Positions 57,101 through 64,000 of a DNA stretch of 64,000 nt are shown here, one piece after another. The stretch is from Chondrosia reniformis (lineage: Eukaryota > Porifera > Demospongiae > Chondrillida > Chondrillidae). The translations under genes were made by a program, and so were the position numbers. The stretch lies in the NCBI GenBank assembly GCA_947172415.1, contig OX359190.1, positions 7,874,001 to 7,938,000 on the forward strand. The letters run 5' to 3'. Below the pieces are notes generated by a model, which ran no database searches, had not been told where the DNA came from, and saw only the letters and a program-made list of their open reading frames with translations. The stretch's first letter is position 1. Every line of letters begins with the position of its first letter.

Positions 57101-60100
57101 TATATACTACTGTGTTTAAAGAGAGTGAGTACTACTTGACATATGACCTGTTGTATAAAGTACTAAAATAAAGTAGGTACGTACGTATATAAAACAGTAT
57201 ATACTTATACACAATACACACATGCTTAGATACAGTGCAAGTTACAATATACTAAGGTAATATAAAATCAAGTATTACACAGTGCAAGTTACTAAACAAG
57301 TGACCCCTAGAATAATCAGTATTTTAAACAGTACAAGACTTTAGTCACACTGTTGCAGGCTTTGAAATCCTCAACTACTGCATAGAGAGTAGTAGTTGAT
57401 ACAGATCATCCAAGGTAGAACACATGGCCTACCAATTACCTGTTCACATCTTAGTATAGACTGAAGATGATGCATTTGCATGCCATATATCAACAAAGGT
57501 ATATAATATATATATAATTGTATAGAGGCATAGACTATACATATATATATAACAAAATCAAGTTAACAAGTTACTAAATAAAATGTGTGATAGTATACAT
57601 TCACACACAATTACAATGATGGAGGAATTGTTAATTAGATATCTTACTGTCAGGAATTGTTGTAAACGTCACCATGCCAGCACCAGGTCCAGTTCCATTA
57701 CTATTAATAGCAGCAACAGTAAAACTGTATGTCACTCCAGTCATCAGATTATCCAATAATAATTGAGTTACTGCTCCAACTGTTCTTGTCATCTGACTTG
57801 ATGGATCACTACTTAACTGGTACTTTATCAAATATCCAGTAATTACTCCATTTTGGTCCTTCTCAGTTGGTGGGTCCCATGTTAAAATGGCTGAGTCTCT
57901 GGCTGGAATTGTTCTTAGATCAAGTGGAGGACCACTGGGAACTTGACAATGTATTGGAAACTTAAATATTAAACAAGATTTTAGTGAAATACCATATGCA
58001 TTATAATTATGGTTTATCTTTACTGGCATTCTAATTTTAAACTGAAGTATTTATAGAACAAGAACATATACAGTGTCACTTGAGAGAAGGTATATATATA
58101 TATAAACATTTAAAATACTCACCTGCTGAAGGCATTCTTATAGTCTCCATGTTAAAATTACAGGAATCTTCTCCATTTGAAGATGTACATTCAACAGTGT
58201 AAGTAACATAAGGACTTAAACCATTCACTGTATACTGTAACACTGTATCAGTTACAGTCTTTGGAGACAGACCACTCACAGTTGTAGATATAGTACACTT
58301 GTAAGTAAGAAAAGATGATCTAGCTGGTGCAGTGAGTGTGATGAGGAGTTGTGTTGAGGAACTGGCTGACAGTGAAGATATTGAAGGAGCTATACGTATA
58401 TATTAGAAGATAGAAACAGTAGATATTCAGAATTCATAACACCTGTTCTGACCATATTTAGGTGATGATTTTATACATTGAGCCTATATACATACCTATA
58501 GTACAGGTCTATACATAGATAGATAAATAGCAGCTAATTCATCTATATAGGCTTGTACTATAGGTACGTATATATGCTATAAGTATATTTCTAAATCTCT
58601 GAGGCATTATATAATTTTTTTACAAACACCTACGTACGTATATATTTTATGACAATACAGTGAAAATATTGTAGTAGTATCCATTTCATCACGTCTTCAC
58701 TATGCATACAGTGATACTGTATATATATCCAAAAATGATATTTTTTGTGCAGTCTATAAAGTCAGACATTTTACTGAAGAAAATCCCTATATATATAGGT
58801 AAAGATTGATCCACAACACTCCATCAAAGAGGCTAAAAGGTCAATTATATTAAAATCATAATTCTAATTAAATCTTATTTTCATTAATACTACGTATTTT
58901 TCATAAACACTCATCCTATAACAACCTTGTGGTCTAGTTCTTCCTGTTCCTGTCACTTCTCCTCCATCTCCCAAGTCATTGAAAGCTACTACTCTCACTG
59001 TGTACTGTGTGTTTACTGTTAGACTACTCAATGTAGTAGTCGTAGTAGTTCTAATGGAATGTATTAATGTACCATCTCTATACACTTTATACTTGACTGG
59101 TAGTCCTCCAGTATTAGATGGTGCTGTCCAAGTAACCATCAGTTGGTCACATGATCCAGATGGAGGAGATATCATGAGGTTAGTGGGAACACCTGGAACT
59201 TGATATACAATATCATGAAAAGAGAATGTCAGCCATTTAATAAACATTAAATTTTAATACCTGTAAACGTTGTCACGCTGACAGTATTACTCCATGCTCC
59301 GTTTCCCAAATCAGACACAGCTCTCACTCTCACTTGATACAGTGTCCCAAGTTGGAGATTCTCTATAGTGACCATTCTTGTGTTACCAGTTGAGGTCCTC
59401 TCCATCCAACTACCACTAGTTCCACTCCTGTACTGTATCTTATAACTAGTGATGGTACGATCACTTGATGGAGCATTCCAAGTTACTTGAAGAGATGGTT
59501 TGTTTGAAGTGACTGTCCTAGTTACTTGATTGGTAGTCAGCGATACCTTATTTGGAACTACAAAAAGAATATTCAAATAGTTTTTCATGATCACTTCAAA
59601 TTAACTTGCTTATATACATACATAACAGAGATCTTTGTTCATCGAAATATATATATAGTTGTATGCATACCATTTAACGTTGTTCTGCTAATAGTATCAC
59701 TCCATGCTCCATCTCCTAAATCAGACACAGCTCTCACTCTCACTTGATACATTGTCCCAAGTTGGAGATTCTCTATAGTAACCATTCTAGTGTTACCAGT
59801 TGAGGTCCTCTCCATCCAACTACCTCTAGTTCCATTCCTGTACTGTATCTTATAACTAGTGATGGTACGATCACTTGATGGAGCACTCCAAGTTACTTGA
59901 AGTGATGGTTTGTTTGAAGTGACTGTCCTAGTTACTTGATTGGTAGTCAATGATACCTTATTTGGAACTACAAAAAGAATATTCAAATTGTTTTTCATGA
60001 TCACTTCAAATTAACTTGCTTACATACATAACAGAGATCTTTGTTCATCGAAATATATATATACGTAGTTGTATGCATACCATTAAAAGTTGTCTTGCTG

Positions 60101-63004
60101 ACAATATTGCTCCATGCTCCATCTCCTAAATCAGACACAGCTCTCACTCTCACTTGATAGAGTGTCCCAAGTTTGAGATTCTCTAAAGTAACCATTCTTG
60201 TGTTACCAGTTGAAGTCCTCTTCATCCAACTACCACTAGTTCCATTCCTGTACTGTATCTTATAACTAGTGATGGTACGATCACTTGATGGAGCATTCCA
60301 AGTTACTTGAAGAGATGGTTTGTTTGAAGTGACTGTCCTAGTTACTTGATTGGTAGTCAATGATACCTTATTTGGAACTACAGACAGAATAGTATAGAGT
60401 ATACCAATATCAAATACCTAAAAATGTTGTTCTTAAGAAGCAATGACTGAATGTAGAAGAATGTCTGTATACTTTGCTGTAGATATATACAGTATATCTA
60501 CACACTTTACATGCAAATCAATTTCTGAAATGTAACACTTATCAATAAATAATTTTACCTGAACTTATATTTACCTGTAAATGTAGTCTCTGACACTCTT
60601 GTACTGTAAGGTCCTTGTCCATTGGATAAAACAGCTGCTACCCAAATGTAGTACATTTTACCTTGTGTAAGTCCACTCAGTGTAATTGATGTACCAGTGA
60701 TTCCTGACACTGTCAATGCCCCAGATGGTGGTTCTGTTGTAGTACCACTACTTGTTGAATACCTCACAGTGTAGGTTATTCCAGATCCAGATACTGCAGT
60801 CCATGAAACTGTCAAAGATGGAGATCCACCTGATACACCTCTTGTAACAGTGACACCTTGGACTTGCGGTGGAGGTGGTGTTGGAGATGGCATTGCTGAT
60901 GTTGCTACAATGTATAGAGGAAGAATGCAAAAAGCTTGTAACATCAATTATTTATTTAAAAAATTGAGCAGAATGTATAAATGTTTGGTATCAAGCTAAT
61001 TAATACTCTTTTTATTTCATAGAAGTTACGTATATACCTAGGTAGGTATATAAGTGCCTAAACCAGCTCCATACATCATACGTATTTCAAACTTAATTTT
61101 ATAAACAAATTGGAGATATAAAAATGCTAGTATACAAAATGAATACAGTCATACGGAAGTTTTCCATATATGTTTAGATAGGCACATATATGTACGTATA
61201 CGGTACATCTAGAAAAAATCTTTACAAAAACTTCCTCTTTGAGGTAGTTTCTCAAAAATGCCTAGGAAATTTTTTAAAAGTTCCTGAAGTTGTATAGGAA
61301 GAAATTTACCTTATAGAGGAACTTTTTGAGGAACTATTTTAAGACAGATTTAGAGGTAATAAGCTTTGAAAATTAACATGTAATAAGCTGCGACATTCTT
61401 TGAGGAAGTTTCCAGGCACAAATGAGGCAAAAATAAAATATACCCATCATTATAAATTATAACAAGTCAAGTGGAGGTTAATTTTATCACGGATAGTGTG
61501 TCATATCAATAACAATGTCAAAGTATACTAAATACAAGCGAATACTGTCCGATACACGTACTTCCAGAATTTATAACTGTTATAATTTGTATATTTTACT
61601 CTTGCTATATAATTTCTGAATCAGTTGATTATGAACAATATAATAATAACGTTGACATTCTAGCCAACTGAGATTTTATGATCGAGGTAAGTCCTTCTTC
61701 CTCCCAAAACACGGGTATATGCTTTAGCTGCAGCCATAATTCGTTGTCAATAATTGCTTGTTTCTATATTCGTAACTGCCGTCTGTTTAAGCTCAGTTGT
61801 CTAATGTGTAAACATCGATTCACACCTAGTGCTTACCAAATTCCAATCCGTACGTGGAGGGTGTAGCTGAGGATGTGTGGGCTTACCTGAGGATGTGGAG
61901 GGTGTAGCTGAGGATATGGAGGGTGTAGCTGAGGATATGGAGGGTGTAGCTGAGGATATGGAGGGTGTAGCTGAGGATGTGGAGGGTGTAGCTGAGGATA
62001 TGGAGGGTGTAGCTGAGGATATGGAGGGTGTAGCTGAGGATATGGAGGGTGTAGCTGAGGATATGGAGGGTGCAGCTGAGGATGTGAGAGTTCCAACAGG
62101 TGGCAATGGAGGCATATCACAATACATGTAGATCTTAGTCAAAGGTAACAGAGCATTTCCCAATGCTAAAACCTAGAGTAACAAATGGAAATAATTCTGA
62201 TTTTCTGATTTTCTTTGAGATTTGCTAAAATAAGCCGCAAAATGAGTATCTTGTTGGAAAAGTAATTTATGTATTCCATTACTTTTATTGTTATTTGATA
62301 CATTGTTCATCTTATAGTACATGGTATACGTATTTAAATATACCATGTACTGTAAGATGAACAATATATCTTAGACACATATACATGTATACTCACAGAT
62401 ATATCCACTCCATAAGTTCTTTGAATTAAGATTATAGTTGCTGTTATTGGTAAGCCTTGAAACTGAACTGTTGCATTTCCAGTATACTTATCATTAATCT
62501 GTATATTAAAAGCAGTAATATCCACCAGAACTCCAACTGCATAAGGGTCTTCACATGGGTAGAGTGTGATGTTTAGATTTATGGGTATACGACCAAATTG
62601 AGTAACAGCAATTAAATTACAAAGTAGAGTGATGCAGTCTTCAGATATATCACAATCTCCAGAAATTTCACTAGCTTCGCTAAATCTATTAGAAATACTC
62701 TCCAATGAATCACACATGTCCTCTTTCGGGTCAGGAGTAGGAGATGGTGCGACGGATGTATCTAAATACAAACAATAAGAGTACCTGAGGAAGTGGAGGG
62801 TGTAGCTGAGGATGTGATGGGCTTACCTGAGGATGTGGAGGGTGTAGCAGAGGATGTGGAGGGTGCAGCTGAGGATGTGGAGGGTGTAGCTGAGGAAGTG
62901 GAGAGTGTAGCTGAGGATGCGATGGGCATTTCACAAAACATGAAAATTCTTGAAGATGGCAAAACAGTAAGTTCCAGGTTTAATAATGGTACTCTCACTG
63001 TAAC
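48947..63004 (-). CDS. Giant adhesion GPCR, copy B (exon 7 to stop; 5' exons beyond the window)
   Basis: Collinear with copy A from exon 7 to the stop. Preserved: Cys/beta module 2, Ser/Thr/Pro linker, FN3 domains, HRM/Cys-rich/DxDGD modules, GAIN-GPS (exon 51429-51220, HL/T site intact, same two GPS cysteines absent), seven TM helices (from 51111) and tail ending KQIEI. Differences: seven FN3 exons instead of six; a linker of about 9 repeats instead of 29; TTAA MITE absent. I saw no disabling change in the exons examined, so both copies look functional. The missing exons 1-6 should lie beyond 64000, on the far side of the LTR element, if the duplication covers the whole gene. The N-terminal SRCR/EGF part is inferred from copy A only. 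Confidence 0.85.
52989..53421. mobile_element. TA-flanked MITE in GPCR-B (duplicate of 16997-17421)
   Basis: Nearly identical to the unit A copy at the same intron position, with an extra 8-bp segment near 53326. It therefore inserted before the segmental duplication. Confidence 0.65.
57233..57490. repeat. Partial ACAGTGCAAGTT-family element in GPCR-B
   Basis: The duplicate of 21299-21545 with small differences. It keeps a short GACCCCTAGAATAATCAGTA segment that the A copy lost. Confidence 0.5.
57655..60904 (-). other. GPCR-B FN3 block with an extra tandem FN3 exon
   Basis: FN3 exons: 60904-60575, then three 297-nt near-identical exons 60377-60081, 59967-59671 and 59557-59261, then the YKVYRDG domain (about 59198-58926), the Cys-containing domain (about 58387-58122) and the last domain (about 57932-57655). 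Copy A has only two of the 297-nt type. All are phase 1-1, so adding or losing one keeps the frame. Confidence 0.88.
61855..62088 (-). repeat. 21-bp coding minisatellite, about 9-10 units (unit B)
   Basis: The same unit as 25507-26117. One unit reads CCTCAG/GTAAGC on the minus strand (donor at 61886) and is 20 bp rather than 21, so sequence after it is out of frame. The exon is expected to end at 61887 instead of at the terminal donor used in copy A. Exon 9 of copy B then runs 62172-61887. Confidence 0.8.
62303..62363. repeat. Short palindrome in GPCR-B intron 8
   Basis: The duplicate of the palindrome at 26336-26396, with arms CATCTTATAGTACATGGTAT and the inverse. Confidence 0.55.
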
Positions 63005-63328
63005 CTGAAGTACAATATAATGAAAAATGTTGAATAAATTGTACTGATAAATAATAAGTAGGAGTTTCATTAAAGGTAACATATAAAACCACAAGTATTT
63101 CGGGTTTAAAAAACTCATGGGGCACCTGGTGCCCCCAAACTCGAACTACTTGCTGGTTCTTAGATGTCCGGTTAACTGATTCAGAACGTTGCTTGAATGC
63201 CATCAATTTCTCATAAAAACGTTTTTGCTCAAGCTTTACGTTACATAGTATTTGTAAAGGTGGTTTCTAAATCCTTTACATTGGTTCAATGTTCGACGTA
63301 AAGGAAGAGAAAGCTAATTTTAAGCTAG

Positions 63329-64000
63329 TGTAATCATGTGCACAGTCTCGACTTCTATCAGCTGTCACGATTAGAAATAGTACGAAAGTTGTCACGAACG
63401 CCACACAGATCGACTCAAGATCACTTTTTTGCAATCATAATAAGAGCAACTACAATACAGGGTACAAGCACTCTATATACATTATAGAATGTTCTAGACT
63501 GGCCACATAGTTAATTGGTTACAGTTCCATTATAGCTTAATCTAGGGCTGACTTAATCATCCCCTCTTTTCTGAGAATACGTATTGGGTACCAAGTTTCC
63601 TGAATCCCTATATTGACTCGGTGGCCGTCTAATCCTGGTAGGGTACCTTGGACTTGACAGAGCTCCATTGGCAAGTTCTGTAACTACTTCAGCAGCTTGT
63701 ATTTGAGAGGTAAGTTCCGTATCCTGTGATTCTACTAGATGTAAATCTGTCCCAATAGCCTTAAGCTTAGTAGGTGGGGAATTGTTCGTGTTCTCGCAAT
63801 CCTCACCTGGAGTTTGTGGTATAACTTCAGACATCGATGTTGGTTGCTTACAGGACTTTAAACGGTTGAAATGTACCACTTTACGTTTTCCACGTCTCTC
63901 AATATCATGAATCCTATAGGTAGTTTCTGCCAGCCTTTTGATGACCTCATAAGGCCCTGTACAGGGATAATGGAGTTTCTTTCCCTCATGACCCTTGCAC
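63329..64000 (-). mobile_element. LTR retroelement, Ty3/gypsy type, left part (unit B, runs off the window)
   Basis: The same fossil element as 27316-31725 at the identical position after CTAG. The LTR spans about 63329-63559, followed by the 3' end of the pol region up to the window edge. It differs from the unit A copy at only a few bases here. Parts beyond 64000 cannot be judged. Confidence 0.85.

Larger units (their letters stand above)
45490..64000 (+). repeat. Segmental duplication, unit B (partner of about 3503 onward)
   Basis: Collinear with unit A at an offset near 41,990 at the left edge, 36,640 in the GPCR tail and 36,010 at the LTR element; the offset changes with large indels. 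The largest is about 5 kb missing in B opposite 6810-11785. Others: about 200 bp missing in A opposite 46743-46950, 620 bp extra in A (MITE), a shorter minisatellite in B, and an extra FN3 exon in B. Most exons differ by only a few residues. Confidence 0.92.

Noticed and set aside
62762-62784. A 23-nt intron in GPCR-B before exon 8
   Set aside because: Borders and phase fit, but the length is too short for normal splicing. The in-array donor after 62827 gives a 65-nt intron, the same as in copy A.

Overview
The window looks like animal DNA, most probably from a demosponge such as an Amphimedon-type genome. It is AT-rich and intron-dense, with introns often of 40-400 bp and GT-AG borders. It carries a short-chain (C4-type) collagen gene and a very large adhesion GPCR with SRCR, EGF and FN3 domains. 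The species is an inference; no marker gene fixes it.

Layout. (1) 28-3426 (+): the last seven exons of a leucine-rich-repeat protein. (2) From about 3503 a tandem segmental duplication begins. Unit A runs from about 3503 to 45490 and unit B from about 45490 past the window end (period about 42 kb, same orientation). Each unit begins with a 3' tail of a GBF1-like Arf-GEF gene (+), then a C4-like transmembrane collagen gene (-; whole in A, truncated in B), then the adhesion GPCR (-). In A the GPCR is complete: 38634 down to 12304, 44 exons that join in phase, about 2,793 codons. In B the window holds exon 7 to the stop (63004 down to 48947). (3) The 5' flank of GPCR-A has a small divergent gene candidate (38816, +), an orphan signal-peptide exon (42837, -), two minisatellites, foldback elements, and decayed copies of an unrecognised cysteine module (44.05-45.1 kb).

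Predicted GPCR-A protein: signal peptide - SRCR - EGF - SRCR - EGF - [unrecognised Cys/beta module + Ser/Thr/Pro linker] x2 - FN3 x6 - Ser/Thr linker - three hormone-receptor-motif-like modules mixed with Cys-rich and DxDGD calcium-type segments - GAIN/GPS - seven TM helices - acidic tail. The second linker is a 21-bp minisatellite (29 units in A, 9 in B). B has one extra FN3 exon, so the duplicates have diverged mainly by changing numbers of extracellular repeats.

Mobile DNA is abundant: a broken Ty3/gypsy-type LTR element in GPCR intron 6, present at the same site in both units; a LINE fragment and two tRNA-derived SINEs; a piggyBac-type MITE with TTAA target site found only in unit A; a TA-flanked MITE in both; a 3.1-kb inverted-repeat DNA element; and several hairpin elements. 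Exon borders were read by eye from reading frame, phase and splice motifs. Nothing was checked against transcripts or databases.
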